Shown piece by piece: positions 39,263 to 48,366 of a stretch of DNA of 64,000 nucleotides; within the stretch, counting starts at the first letter, position 1; each line of letters starts with the position of its first letter. Below the pieces are notes generated by a model. It was not told the DNA's origin and made no database searches. It saw nothing but the letters and a program-made list of their open reading frames with translations. The stretch is taken from assembly GCF_001968835.1 (NCBI RefSeq), contig NZ_MRDE01000016.1:184969-248968 (forward strand), read 5' to 3'. The DNA comes from Tersicoccus phoenicis. Lineage in GTDB: Bacteria > Actinomycetota > Actinomycetes > Actinomycetales > Micrococcaceae. The position numbers and the translations under genes are program-made.

Positions 39263-40581
39263 GGGGTCCCGCCTTCCTGGCCGGCGCGCGGGTCGGCTGC
39301 CCTGCCCGCGTGCTGGCCGCCCGCGGAGACGTGAACCCGGGTGCGCGGCCACGCGTTGTTCATGTAGCCCTTCGGGTTCCACAGGCCCGCGGGGTCCTCG
39401 GGCTGGAGGGCGGCGGCGGAGTCCCAGGCGCGGGCGATCAGGGCGAGCCCACCGGCATGTTCGTCAGGGTCGGCGTCGACGACGGTGCTCCACTGCCGCC
39501 AGCACCAGGGGCCACGGTCCTCCCCGAGATCGGCCTGCACCCACGTCGATCCTCCGTCGGACGAGACGTCGACGCGGGCCACGCCGCGGCCACCGCCCGC
39601 GAGCGCGTAGCCGGCGACGGTCACGGGCCCGGCGGGCACCGTGGTGCCGTCGGCGGGGTCCAGGATCGCGCTGGTCAGGGCCAGTTCCCCCAGCGAGAAG
39701 CCAGTACCGGGTGGCGCGGTGGCAGGGTCGGCGTCGGGCGGCAGCATCCGGTAGGCCGTGGCCTGGAACCAGTTGTCCGACGGCTCGGTCTGCACCGTGA
39801 TCCGCTCGATCCACTTGACGCTGCGCGCGCCGATCCACCCCGGCACGACCACCCGCAGTGGCGCGCCATGCACCGGCGTCAGGGCAGCGCCGTTCATCGC
39901 CCAGGCGAGCAGGACCTCGGGCGCCATCGCCTTGTGCAGCGGGATGGAGCCGCCGAAGCCCTGTGGCGGCCGGGCACCGAGGGCCACGTCGGGGGCGGCG
40001 AAGGCGACGTGCCGGGCGCGCGCCGGCTGCCGGCCGGCGTCGATCGCACCGCACGCGGCGTCGCCGTCCACCCCCGCCGTGTCGATCGCGCCGGCGTCCA
40101 CCCCCGCCGTGTCGATCGCGCCGGCGTCCACCCCCGCCGTGTCGACCGCGCCGCCGTCCACCCCCGCGGTGTCGATCGCGCCGGCGTCCACCCCCGCGGC
40201 GCGGAGCACGTCGGCGAGTCGGACGCCCGTCCAGGTGGCGGTGGAGACGGCGGCGTCCCGCCACGGCGTCTCCCCGGGTATGTCCCTGACGGCGATCAGA
40301 CCGGTGCGCCGGGTGCCCGCGCACTGCAGCGTGGCCGTGAGGGTCCGCTCGGGGAAACGGGCACGGAGGTCAGCGAGGTCCAGGGTGAGCGGCGTGTCGA
40401 CGAGCCCGTCCACGGTCAGTCGCCACTCCCCGGCGTCGAGGTCGGGGATCGGGCCGTGGTTGCGGCTGTAGAAGGTCCCGACCGGCGTGAGGATGTCGTC
40501 GACCAAGGCCTGCGGCGGCGGTTCCGCGTTGAACGGCTCCGGCGCGTGCACGACCATGTCCTCACGCTTGCCCCACATCAT
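39259..40581 (-). CDS. Molybdopterin-dependent oxidoreductase, sulfite oxidase family, with an internal repeat
   Basis: The product has 440 residues. The Mo domain shows FYSRNHGPIPDLD, ATLQCAGTRRTGL with the molybdenum-ligand Cys, GFGGSIPLHKAM and LRVVVPGWIGARSVKWIERI. A C-terminal Ig-like dimerisation domain contains GVARVDVSSDGGSTWVQADL and LWNPKGYMNNAWPRTRVHV. It lacks a visible export signal. The start has GAGGAG seven bases upstream. Between residues about 130 and 175 an insertion of ten-residue repeats (GVDAGAIDTA) interrupts the Mo domain. Substrate unknown; sulfite is the family default. Confidence 0.88.
   Translation of the reverse strand: MMWGKREDMVVHAPEPFNAEPPPQALVDDILTPVGTFYSRNHGPIPDLDAGEWRLTVDGLVDTPLTLDLADLRARFPERTLTATLQCAGTRRTGLIAVRDIPGETPWRDAAVSTATWTGVRLADVLRAAGVDAGAIDTAGVDGGAVDTAGVDAGAIDTAGVDAGAIDTAGVDGDAACGAIDAGRQPARARHVAFAAPDVALGARPPQGFGGSIPLHKAMAPEVLLAWAMNGAALTPVHGAPLRVVVPGWIGARSVKWIERITVQTEPSDNWFQATAYRMLPPDADPATAPPGTGFSLGELALTSAILDPADGTTVPAGPVTVAGYALAGGGRGVARVDVSSDGGSTWVQADLGEDRGPWCWRQWSTVVDADPDEHAGGLALIARAWDSAAALQPEDPAGLWNPKGYMNNAWPRTRVHVSAGGQHAGRAADPRAGQEGGTP
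40060..40200. repeat. 30-bp coding minisatellite
   Basis: Units begin at 40081, 40111, 40141 and 40171, with a partial unit before. Each contains GTCGATCGCGCCGGCGTCCA followed by CCCCCGC(C/G)GT. They encode GVDAGAIDTA-type repeats in frame within the molybdopterin enzyme. Copy number could vary without a frameshift. Confidence 0.9.
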
Positions 40582-40706
40582 CGGCTCTCCTCGTCGGTTC
40601 CGGTTCCGCACTCCATTGTGCCGCTCCTCCCGGTCCGCGCCGCCCCCCCCCGGCACAGCGACGTACCGGGCGCCTCTCCCCCGGCACGCCGACGTACCGT
40701 GGTGGC

Positions 40707-41588
40707 ATGACGCCCCGGACCGCTTCCCCCGACGGGGCGGCCGGGTTGCCGACCGGATCCACCGCCGGGGCTGCCGGGCTCGTAGTGTTCGGCCTGTTCG
40801 TGCAGGAGATCGGCGCCGCCATCGCGGTGCTCGTCTTCCCCCGGACCGGGCCGGCCGGCATGGTGCTGCTTCGCCTGTTCTTCTCGGCGGTGTTCCTGCT
40901 GGCACTCAGCCGACCCACCGTGCGCGGGATCACCCGGGCAAACTGGGCGGCGGCGCTGCTGTTCGGGGTGTCGATCGGCGTCATGAACCTGTTGTTCTAT
41001 GCCGCCCTGGCCTCGATCCCGCTCGGCGCGGCGGTGACGTTCGAGATCCTCGGCCCGCTCGTGCTGTCGGTGGTGCTGGCGCGGCGGGCCGCGGCGTGGC
41101 TGTGGGCGCTGCTCGCCGCGGCCGGCGTGGGGATGCTGGGCAGTGGCGGGTTCGGCCAGCTCACCGTCCCCGGGGTGCTGTTCGCGTTCGGCGCCGGAAC
41201 CATGTGGGCGGCCTACATCCTCGCGTCCCGGCGCGTGGGCGCGGCGTTCTCGGGGCTGCAGGGTCTGGCCATCGCGATGGCGTTCGGCACGGTGCTGGCG
41301 CTGCCGTTCGGCGTCGGTCAGGCAGGGACGGCCGTGCTGGACGCGGGCGTCCTCGCCCTGGGCGCCGTCGTCGCGCTGTTCTCCTCGACCGTGCCGTACG
41401 CCGTCGAGCTGTTGGCGCTGCGCCGGATGCCTGCCGCGGCCTTCTCGGTGCTGATCGCGCTGGCGCCGGCGGTGGCGACCCTGACCGGCGCCGTCCTGCT
41501 GGCCCAGCACGTCGGCTGGCTGGAGTCGGCCGGGGTGGCGCTGGTGGTGGTCGCCGCGATGGGGGCGCTGCGTTCACCCGGCCGGTGA
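40707..41588 (+). CDS. EamA-family exporter (RhtA-like)
   Basis: The 293-residue drug/metabolite transporter has ten membrane segments in two EamA repeats: GLFVQEIGAAIAVLVFPRTG, GVMNLLFYAALASIPLGAAV, FEILGPLVLSVVLARR and later VPYAVELLALRRMPAAAFSV. This pattern is close to the RhtA amino-acid (threonine/homoserine) exporters. Cargo is not proven. The gene is divergent from the oxidoreductase gene, with a 125-base C-run-containing gap. Confidence 0.85.
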   Translation: MTPRTASPDGAAGLPTGSTAGAAGLVVFGLFVQEIGAAIAVLVFPRTGPAGMVLLRLFFSAVFLLALSRPTVRGITRANWAAALLFGVSIGVMNLLFYAALASIPLGAAVTFEILGPLVLSVVLARRAAAWLWALLAAAGVGMLGSGGFGQLTVPGVLFAFGAGTMWAAYILASRRVGAAFSGLQGLAIAMAFGTVLALPFGVGQAGTAVLDAGVLALGAVVALFSSTVPYAVELLALRRMPAAAFSVLIALAPAVATLTGAVLLAQHVGWLESAGVALVVVAAMGALRSPGR

Positions 41589-41626
41589 TGGTCACGCGGT
41601 CGTTGGCGTCCGGACCGGCCCTCGCC

Positions 41627-41914
41627 ATAGGGACAGTTCCTACCGCCGAGGCGGTGACGACGTGTCCCAATCGGTAGTAGCTGTCCCATCGGGCACTGCC
41701 CGCCGAGCGGCTCGGCGGAAATCGGGGGACGATGGCGGACGAGGCGGTCAGCGCCAGCCGCGGCGCCGCACATGGGACAGTTCCTACCGCCGAGGCGGTG
41801 ACGACGTGTCCCAATCGGTAGTAGCTGTCCCATCGGGCACTGCCCGCCGAGCGGATCGGTGGAAATCGGCGGACGATGGCGGACGAGGCGGTCAGCGCCA
41901 GCCGCGGCGCCGCA
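41627..41914. repeat. Two tandem ~143-bp repeats with a GGGACAG hairpin
   Basis: Units 41627-41770 and 41772-41914 differ at about three positions. Each holds GGGACAGTTCCTACCG paired with CGGTAGTAGCTGTCCC (14 of 16; in the first unit 41630-41645/41672-41687). Each ends with the 3' end of the small reverse-strand reading frame (codons for RRRGWR and stop). The gap between 41589 and 42205 otherwise holds that small frame and a 26-base repeat. Confidence 0.85.
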
Positions 41915-41981
41915 TCCACGCGCTCAGCCGCTCCAACCACGTGCGCTTGTCCGGTGGACGTCTGCCTCTGCGAGCGTTCAT
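41892..41981 (-). CDS. Possible 29-residue basic small protein
   Basis: The reading frame [20 protein letters not shown] then AWMRRRGWR is preceded by GATGAGGGC, a fair ribosome site. The product is very basic (11 Arg/Lys) with a short amphipathic helix. Its 3' end, stop and downstream hairpin are duplicated in tandem. Size and lack of recognised relatives leave it doubtful. Confidence 0.35.
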   Translation of the reverse strand: MNARRGRRPPDKRTWLERLSAWMRRRGWR

Positions 41982-42019
41982 GCCCTCATCCTGCCTCATC
42001 GACGCCACGGTTCGGGCCC

Positions 42020-42071
42020 GAGGCGCGAGAGACCGGCCCGGCTGCGAGGCGCGAGAGACCGGCCCGGCTGC
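42020..42071. repeat. 26-bp direct repeat upstream of trxB
   Basis: Two adjacent copies contain GAGGCGCGAGAGACCGGCCC followed by GGCTGC, and a third shortened copy (GAGGAACCGGCC) follows. Confidence 0.7.
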
Positions 42072-42205
42072 GAGGAACCGGCCAACTGCCGGCGACCGGG
42101 CCGCGAGGCGGTCGACGGGCCGCCTGCCGACCCCGGTATCGTGGGAATGCCGCGCCGGAGCGGGGCGTTGTCCCACCAGAGCACCGCAAGACGAAAGAAG
42201 CAGCA

Positions 42206-43177
42206 GTGACTGAGCAGATCATCATCGTCGGATCCGGCCCCGCCGGGTACACCGCAGCCATCTATGCCGCCCGGGCCGGGCTGAACCCCGTCGTGCTGGC
42301 CGGCTCCGTGACCAGCGGCGGCGCGCTGATGAACACCACCGAGGTGGAGAACTTCCCCGGCTTCCCGACCGGCGTGCAGGGCCCCGACCTGATGCAGAAC
42401 CTGCAGGAGCAGGCCGAGAGGTTCGGCGCGCGGATCCTGTTCGAGGACGCCACTTCCCTCGACCTGCACGGCCACCTCAAGACCGTCACCACCGCCGACG
42501 GCGAGACCTTCCAGGCGCCGGCCGTCATCCTGGCCACCGGCTCGGCCTACAAGGAACTCGGCCTGCCCGAGGAGCAGCGCTACTCCGGGCACGGCGTGTC
42601 CTGGTGCGCCACCTGCGACGGGTTCTTCTTCCGGGACCAGGACATCGTCGTCGTCGGTGGCGGCGACTCCGCCATGGAGGAGGCCACCTTCCTCACCCGC
42701 TTCGGCAAGTCGGTCACCGTCGTCGTCCGCCGCGATCAGCTGCGCGCTTCGAAGATCATGGCCCAACGCGCCATCGACAACGAGAAGATCAGCTTCGCCT
42801 GGAACAGCCAGATCACCGCGATCCACGGCGGCGAGAACGGCAAGGTCACCGGCGTGACCCTGCGCGACACCGTGACCGGTGAGCAACGCGAGAAGGCCGC
42901 CACCGGCGTCTTCGTCGCCATCGGGCACGACCCGCGTACCGAGTTGGTGAAGGGCCAGGTGAACCTGGACGACGAGGGCTACATCCTCGTCAACTCCCCC
43001 ACCACCATGACCAACCTCTCCGGCGTCTTCGCCTGCGGTGACGCGGTGGACCACCGCTACCGCCAGGCCATCACCGCCGCCGGCTCGGGCTGTTCCGCCG
43101 CGCTCGACGCCGAACGGTACCTCGCCGCGCTCGAGGACGCCGACGCCATGGCCACCGCCGTCGCCGCCGAGGGCTGA
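42206..43177 (+). CDS. trxB: Thioredoxin reductase
   Basis: The 323-residue FAD/NADPH flavoenzyme has [19 protein letters not shown] as the FAD Rossmann motif, [16 protein letters not shown] with the redox Cys pair [20 protein letters not shown] for NADPH and [20 protein letters not shown] at the end. It keeps thioredoxin reduced in the cytoplasm. The GTG start follows AGAAG; no thioredoxin gene follows, which is unusual since trxB and trxA are often adjacent in actinobacteria. Confidence 0.93.
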   Translation: MTEQIIIVGSGPAGYTAAIYAARAGLNPVVLAGSVTSGGALMNTTEVENFPGFPTGVQGPDLMQNLQEQAERFGARILFEDATSLDLHGHLKTVTTADGETFQAPAVILATGSAYKELGLPEEQRYSGHGVSWCATCDGFFFRDQDIVVVGGGDSAMEEATFLTRFGKSVTVVVRRDQLRASKIMAQRAIDNEKISFAWNSQITAIHGGENGKVTGVTLRDTVTGEQREKAATGVFVAIGHDPRTELVKGQVNLDDEGYILVNSPTTMTNLSGVFACGDAVDHRYRQAITAAGSGCSAALDAERYLAALEDADAMATAVAAEG

Positions 43178-43231
43178 GCGAACGCCGTCACCACCGCCGG
43201 CCGCCCCTTCCGCGCGCGGTCGGCGCCGTGC

Positions 43232-43260
43232 TTGTCGGGCATACCCCTCCGGGGTATAGT
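43232..43260 (+). promoter_or_regulatory. Copper-responsive promoter with CsoR-type operator
   Basis: The perfect palindrome ATACCCC-TCC-GGGGTAT (43241-43257) matches the G-tract operator recognised by CsoR repressors. It lies between a -35-like TTGTCG (43232-43237) and a -10-like TATAGT (43255-43260), 17 bases apart. CsoR bound here would block polymerase until Cu(I) releases it. Confidence 0.8.
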
Positions 43261-43301
43261 TCGACGGGTCAACCCATCCGAATCGAGGAATCGAGGAACC
43301 G

Positions 43302-43526
43302 ATGACCACCACCGTGAAGATCTCCGGCATGACCTGCGGCCACTGCGTCAGCTCCGTGACGGAGGAACTGACCGCCCTCGACGGCGTCGAGAACGTGTCC
43401 GTGGACCTGGTCAACGGGGGCGTCTCCACCGCCCGGATCACGACCGCGGCCCCGGTCAGCGAGAGCGCGATCAGTGAGGCGATCGCCGAGGCCGGGTACG
43501 TCATGGTCGGTGCCGACGCCGACTGA
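43302..43526 (+). CDS. copZ: Copper chaperone CopZ (HMA domain)
   Basis: The product has 74 residues, a single heavy-metal-associated domain with the Cu(I) site GMTCGHC near residue 10 and the usual pattern [11 protein letters not shown] and [10 protein letters not shown]. It ferries Cu(I) to the exporter encoded 53 bases downstream. It is directly behind the CsoR-type operator. Confidence 0.93.
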   Translation: MTTTVKISGMTCGHCVSSVTEELTALDGVENVSVDLVNGGVSTARITTAAPVSESAISEAIAEAGYVMVGADAD

Positions 43527-43579
43527 CCCGACCGCACCGGAGCAGACGCCGGGCGCCCGGCAGGAGGCGGACCAGGGGC

Positions 43580-45751
43580 ATGACCAACGGCACCCGCGTC
43601 GTGGATCTGGCGATCGAGGGCATGACCTGCTCGTCGCGCGTGTACCGGGTGGAGCGCAGACTCAAGCGCTACGGTGCTCGCCTCCTGCCTCCCGTACCCG
43701 CGGGGCCCGAGAGGCCCGGTAGGGGCGAGGGCGCAGCGGGCGAGGTCACCACCTCGGACCAGGCGCCGAGTGACCGGCCAGACGCGGCGGCGCGGTTGCG
43801 CATGTTCACCGCACTGGTGCTGACCGTCCCGGTGTTCCTGATCTCCATGGTGTCGGCACTGCAGTTCCCGAACTGGGGCTGGGTGGTCGCCGCCGTCTCG
43901 GCGCCGGTGGTCAGCTGGTGCGCGTGGCCGTTCCATCGGTCGGCCGCCGTCAACGCGCGCCACGGCGCCAGCACCACGGACACGCTGGTCTCCCTGGGCA
44001 TCGCGGTCGCCTGGTTGCTCCCGGCCGTCCAACTGGTGCTCCAGCCCGATCTGACCGCTCGCCCGGGACACGGGCAGCACCCCGCCCTCTCCTTCGAGAC
44101 GGCGACGGTGCTGACCAGCTTCCTGCTGTTGGGCCGATTCGCCGAGGCGAAGGCCAGAGCACGCAGCGGCGAAGCACTGCGCCGACTGCTCGACCTCGGT
44201 GCCCGCAGCGCCGCCGTGCTGCGCCGCGGCCCGGACGGCCACGTCGTCGAGGTCTCCGTCCCGGTCGCGGAACTGCGGACCGGGAACGCGTTCGTCGTCC
44301 GGCCGGGCGAGAAGATCGCCACCGACGGCGTCGTCGTGCAGGGTTCCAGTGCGGTCGACACCTCACTGATCACGGGCGAGTCGATGCCGGTCGAAGTGAC
44401 CGACGGCGACGAGGTCACCGGCGCGACCGTCAACACCAGTGGCCGGCTGATCGTCCGGGCGACCGCCGTCGGCGCCGACACCGCGCTCGCCCGGATGGGT
44501 CGGCTGGTCAGCGAGGCACAGAGCGGCAAGGCGCCGATCGCCCGGCTGGCGGATCGGATCTGCGGCTTGTTCGTCCCGGTCGTTCTCGTCATCGCCGTGG
44601 TCACCGCCGCCCTCTGGCTGTTCACCACCGGCAACCTGACGGGTGCGCTCACCGCGGCCGTCTCCGTCCTCGTCATCGCGTGCCCGTGTGCGCTCGGGCT
44701 GGCGACCCCCACGGCCCTGCTGACGGGCACCGGCCGCGGCGCGCAGCTCGGCATCCTGATCAAGGGCGCGGACGTGCTCGAGGACACGCGCCGGGTGGAC
44801 ACGATCGTGCTCGACAAGACGGGCACCGTGACGACCGGCAGACTGACCGTCGAGAAGGTCGACGCCGACGACGGCGACCGTGTGCTGCGGCTGGCCGCCG
44901 CCGTCGAACACGCCAGCGAACACCCGATCGCCCGCGCCCTCGCCGGCACCCGGCCCAGGCCCGCACCGGTGGAGCAGTTCGTCTCCGCTCCCGGCGGCGG
45001 CGTCCGTGGGCTCGTGCTCGAACCGTTCTCCGAGCAGGGCGGCGCGGGGCACATGGTGGTCGTCGGCCGGGAGGACTGGCTGCGCCGCAGCGGCGTCGAC
45101 GTCGACGAGGACGCCCGGGAGCGCCTGGCCGTTGCCGAGGGCGACGGTGCTACCGCCGTCCTCGTCGCCGTGGACGGGCAGGTTGCGGGCATCATCACGC
45201 TGCGGGACGCGGTGCAGCCGGGGGCCGCCGAGGCCGTCGGCAGATTGCGCCGGCTCGGGCTCACTCCGGTGCTGCTCACCGGGGACAACGAGCACGCCGC
45301 CCGGCGCGTCGCCGAGTGCGTGGGCATCGAGCCGGAGCGGGTGCACGCCGGCGTCAGCCCGGCCGAGAAGGTCGCGGTGATCGAGCGCCTGCAGCACGAG
45401 GGGGCGACGGTCGCGATGGCCGGGGACGGTGTCAACGACGCCGCGGCGCTGGCCCAGGCGGACCTCGGTCTCGCCATGAGCACCGGGACGGATGTCGCCG
45501 TCGAGGCCGCGGACATCACGCTGATGAGTCACCACCTGGGCAAGGTCGCGGACGCCGTGCACCTGTCCAGGCGGACCCTCGGCACCATCCGGGGCAACCT
45601 GTTCTGGGCGTTCGCCTACAACGTGCTCGCGATCCCGGTAGCGGCTCTGGGGTTGCTCAACCCGATGATCGCCGGCGGGGCGATGGCCTTCAGCTCCGTG
45701 TTCGTGGTGCTCAACAGTCTCCGGCTGCGCCGGTTCACGCCCGGCGGTTGA
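43580..45751 (+). CDS. copA: Copper-exporting P1B-type ATPase with a degenerate N-terminal metal domain
   Basis: The product has 723 residues. ATPase motifs are intact: TGESMPVEV (actuator), [19 protein letters not shown] (CPC ion site), [11 protein letters not shown] (phosphorylated Asp), SEHPIARAL (nucleotide His) and [16 protein letters not shown]. The membrane part fits a Cu(I) exporter ([20 protein letters not shown], then [17 protein letters not shown]). The N-terminal HMA domain is damaged: [17 protein letters not shown] has Arg where the second Cys should be, and most of the rest of the domain is missing. CopZ may therefore deliver copper directly to the membrane site. Confidence 0.93.
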   Translation: MTNGTRVVDLAIEGMTCSSRVYRVERRLKRYGARLLPPVPAGPERPGRGEGAAGEVTTSDQAPSDRPDAAARLRMFTALVLTVPVFLISMVSALQFPNWGWVVAAVSAPVVSWCAWPFHRSAAVNARHGASTTDTLVSLGIAVAWLLPAVQLVLQPDLTARPGHGQHPALSFETATVLTSFLLLGRFAEAKARARSGEALRRLLDLGARSAAVLRRGPDGHVVEVSVPVAELRTGNAFVVRPGEKIATDGVVVQGSSAVDTSLITGESMPVEVTDGDEVTGATVNTSGRLIVRATAVGADTALARMGRLVSEAQSGKAPIARLADRICGLFVPVVLVIAVVTAALWLFTTGNLTGALTAAVSVLVIACPCALGLATPTALLTGTGRGAQLGILIKGADVLEDTRRVDTIVLDKTGTVTTGRLTVEKVDADDGDRVLRLAAAVEHASEHPIARALAGTRPRPAPVEQFVSAPGGGVRGLVLEPFSEQGGAGHMVVVGREDWLRRSGVDVDEDARERLAVAEGDGATAVLVAVDGQVAGIITLRDAVQPGAAEAVGRLRRLGLTPVLLTGDNEHAARRVAECVGIEPERVHAGVSPAEKVAVIERLQHEGATVAMAGDGVNDAAALAQADLGLAMSTGTDVAVEAADITLMSHHLGKVADAVHLSRRTLGTIRGNLFWAFAYNVLAIPVAALGLLNPMIAGGAMAFSSVFVVLNSLRLRRFTPGG

Positions 45752-45795
45752 ACGCGCGGCCCCTCGCCTCGGTCGTCGCGGCCGTCCCGCCGAGT

Positions 45796-45854
45796 GAGTG
45801 GACCGACGACGTCGTCATCCGTCCCCGGTGACCGCATCAGCCGGACACTCGACG
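45796..45854. repeat. Intergenic palindrome related to the 5.1 kb repeat
   Basis: GAGTGGACCGACGACGTCGT (45796-45815) is nearly the reverse complement of the unit at 5174-5194. It is followed by CCGGACACTCGACGG, which would pair with it loosely. It lies between copA and the convergent small gene and may act as terminator. Confidence 0.5.
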
Positions 45855-45898
45855 GGGAGCCAACGGCGTCCGTGCGGCGTTCGTGTGGTCGCGTAGCC

Positions 45899-46264
45899 TC
45901 AGCCGTCCTCACCGGAACGCCGCTGCCCGTACTCGGGACCGTCGACGTGGTTCGGGTCCGTGGGCGCCTTGGCCGCGCCGCCCGGGATGCGGGAGGACAC
46001 CCGGTTGATGCCGCTGCCCTGGCCGAGGTGGTCCGCGTTGGGCTTCTCGATCATCATCAGCATGGCGGCCACGACGAGGGAGACGATGAAGGCGATACCT
46101 GCCGCGACGACGGCCGTGTCGATGCGCATCCGGTTGGCGGTGCCGCCCGAGGCGGCGAAGAGGACGACGACGAACGCCACGGCGGCCAGGACCGCGGAGA
46201 AGATCAGCGGTGCCCTCACGGTGGCCTTGATCCCTCGCGTCGACCGCTGACGGTCCTGCGGCAC
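45899..46264 (-). CDS. Small actinobacterial membrane protein of unknown function
   Basis: The product has 121 residues with two membrane segments (APLIFSAVLAAVAFVVVLFA and VVAAGIAFIVSLVVAAMLMM) and a charged, Gly/Pro-rich cytoplasmic tail (SSRIPGGAAKAPTDPNHVDG). The GTG start has GGAGGAG five bases upstream. The family is not recognised; such two-span proteins are frequent in actinobacteria. Confidence 0.7.
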   Translation of the reverse strand: MPQDRQRSTRGIKATVRAPLIFSAVLAAVAFVVVLFAASGGTANRMRIDTAVVAAGIAFIVSLVVAAMLMMIEKPNADHLGQGSGINRVSSRIPGGAAKAPTDPNHVDGPEYGQRRSGEDG

Positions 46265-46335
46265 GGGCACTCCTCCTTCACGACAACGGACCGCCAGTCG
46301 TGCGCGGCGGCCGCGGTTTCCAGTGTACGTCGTCG

Positions 46336-46887
46336 TCAGGCGGGCAGTGACCCGGCGATGGTCTCGTGCCGGACGGTGAGAGCGCCGATCAGCATCACGA
46401 CGGCGCACACGATGGCCCCGCCGCCGAGGATGCCGAGCATGCCGCGCGGTCCCAGGTCCTGCAGCAGCGGAAGGATGATGCCGGAGCCGGCGGTCACCAG
46501 GCCGGTGATGATCCCGTCGCCGATCACGGGGTGGGTGCGCCTGGACATCCAGCTCACGGTCGCCTCCATGACGCCGAACAACGTCAACCCGAGCGCGGCC
46601 ACCATGGCGAAGACGGCATGATTGGGCGCCGGCAGCACGAGCACGCCGAACAGGATGACGGTCAGGGCGGAGGCGAGCACCCGACGGTCGCGCACGGCGA
46701 CGGCGAGGCGCCAGTTCACGAACCCGGTGAGCACCATGTAGACCGCGGTCAGTGCGCGCATGGCATCGTCGCCCGGCGTCGTCCAGAAGGTGGTGGTCAG
46801 CCCGAACAGGGCACAGACGAGCCCGCGAGTGAGCAGCAGCGGCCAGGCGCGGCCGGTGAAGCGCGGCGCGTGGGCGGTGGAAGGCAT
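46336..46887 (-). CDS. Hypothetical membrane protein (HdeD/DUF308-like)
   Basis: The product has 183 residues with six hydrophobic segments, starting WPLLLTRGLVCALFGLTTTF and continuing AVYMVLTGFVNWRLAVAVRD and FGVMEATVSWMSRR. The even spacing of short spans resembles HdeD/DUF308 proteins, but the match is by pattern only. It lies between a small membrane protein gene and the MATE exporter gene, all on the same strand. Confidence 0.65.
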   Translation of the reverse strand: MPSTAHAPRFTGRAWPLLLTRGLVCALFGLTTTFWTTPGDDAMRALTAVYMVLTGFVNWRLAVAVRDRRVLASALTVILFGVLVLPAPNHAVFAMVAALGLTLFGVMEATVSWMSRRTHPVIGDGIITGLVTAGSGIILPLLQDLGPRGMLGILGGGAIVCAVVMLIGALTVRHETIAGSLPA

Positions 46888-46897
46888 CGCGCACAGT

Positions 46898-48271
46898 CTA
46901 GTGGTCCGCCCCAGATGCCGCGCCGGTGACCAGCCACGCTCCCGACCGGGCGCGCAGACCGAGGGTCAGGGCACGGGACGCGAGGTAGCCGATCGCGAAC
47001 GCGGCCCACAGCCAGGCCAGGGCCGCGACGCCCCGCGACCCGCCGAGGTGCACCCACACCAGCAGCGGCAAATAGGTGGCCAGGTTCACCAGCCCCGTCA
47101 GGGCGAGATAGCGGGCGTCGCCGGCCCCGATCAGAATGCCGTCCAGCACGAAGACCAACCCGCAGATCGGCTGGCCGACCGCGAGCACCAGCACGGCGAC
47201 CGTGAAGGCGGCGCGCACGGCGGCGTCCCCGGTGAACAGGAACCCGAGCCACGGAGCGGCCACCGCCAGGGCGACACCGGTGACGACGCCGAAGCCGGTG
47301 CCCCAGGCGATCATCCGGCGAGTCAGGGCGCGGACCAGCGGCAGATCCCCAACGCCCAGTTCCTTGCCGATCAGCGCCTGCCCGGCGATGGCCAGGGCGT
47401 CCAGCACCATGGCCAGGGAGTTGAACATCGTCATCGTCAACTGATGCGCGGCCAGGTTGACCGCACCCTGAGCGGTCGCCACCAGCACAGTGGTGAGGAT
47501 CGCGATCCGCAGGCTGAGCGTGCGCAGCATCAGCCACGAGCCGACCCGGGACGCGGCGATGATGCCGACGACGGACGGGCGCAGACTCAACTCCTCGGCC
47601 GCGAACGCCCGGCCGAGGATCACCAGGTAGACGACCGCCATCGTCCACTGAGCCAGGGAGGTGCCGACCGCGGCCCCGGTCACCGACCACCCGGCACCGT
47701 AGACCAGCAGCACGTTGAGCACGATGTTCAGGCCGAAGCCGCCGATGGCGACGACGAGGGGCGTGCGGGTGTCCTGCAGGCCCCGCAGCACCCCGGTGGC
47801 GGCGAGCACCAGCAGCATGGCGACGAGCCCGGGCATGCTGAAGCGCAGGAAATCAGAGGCGAAGCCGGCGACGGCGCCGTCCGCCCCCAGTGCGCGCACC
47901 ACCGGGTCCGCGGTGATCCAACCGGCGACGGCGAGCACGACCCCGATGCCCCCGCCCAGCCACATGCCGTCGCGGCCCATCGCGAGCGCCGTGGCCCGGT
48001 CCCCCGCACCGAGCCGGCGGGCGACGGAGGCCGTCGTCGAGTAGGCGAGGAACACCATCAGCCCGACGGCGGTCTGCACGACCGTGGCGGCGAGGCCGAC
48101 GCCGGCCAGCTGGTCCACGCCGAGGTGCCCGATGATCGCCGAGTCCGCGAGCAGGAACAGAGGTTCGGCCAGCAGCGCACCGAGGGCGGGTACCGCGAGC
48201 GCGAGGATCCGCCGGTCGATGCCGGCGCCGTCGGCGCTTCCGGCGTTGCGGCGCTCGCGTGTCGTCCCCAC
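46898..48271 (-). CDS. MATE-family efflux protein (DinF group)
   Basis: The product has 457 residues and 12 membrane segments. RILALAVPALGALLAEPLFL, LLADSAIIGHLGVDQLAGVG, FLAYSTTASVARRLGAGDR and LRGLQDTRTPLVVAIGGFGL are typical of the DinF branch. It exports cationic or organic compounds in exchange for Na+ or H+. The GTG start has GAGG close by. The opposite-strand hydrolase gene begins 95 bases away. Confidence 0.9.
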   Translation of the reverse strand: MGTTRERRNAGSADGAGIDRRILALAVPALGALLAEPLFLLADSAIIGHLGVDQLAGVGLAATVVQTAVGLMVFLAYSTTASVARRLGAGDRATALAMGRDGMWLGGGIGVVLAVAGWITADPVVRALGADGAVAGFASDFLRFSMPGLVAMLLVLAATGVLRGLQDTRTPLVVAIGGFGLNIVLNVLLVYGAGWSVTGAAVGTSLAQWTMAVVYLVILGRAFAAEELSLRPSVVGIIAASRVGSWLMLRTLSLRIAILTTVLVATAQGAVNLAAHQLTMTMFNSLAMVLDALAIAGQALIGKELGVGDLPLVRALTRRMIAWGTGFGVVTGVALAVAAPWLGFLFTGDAAVRAAFTVAVLVLAVGQPICGLVFVLDGILIGAGDARYLALTGLVNLATYLPLLVWVHLGGSRGVAALAWLWAAFAIGYLASRALTLGLRARSGAWLVTGAASGADH

Positions 48272-48366
48272 GCCTCGAGCCTAGACACCGCCCCCGACGA
48301 GACCGCACCGGTGACCGCGGGGTACGGCAGGATGGGGACCGAGAGCGCCGTCGTCGAGGGAGCAGC

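Noticed and set aside
40060..40200. CRISPR array
   Set aside because: The 30-base units are directly adjacent with no spacers and keep a coding frame; this is a minisatellite.
41627..41914. Insertion sequence ends
   Set aside because: The repeats are adjacent tandem copies with no transposase gene, so a local duplication explains them.
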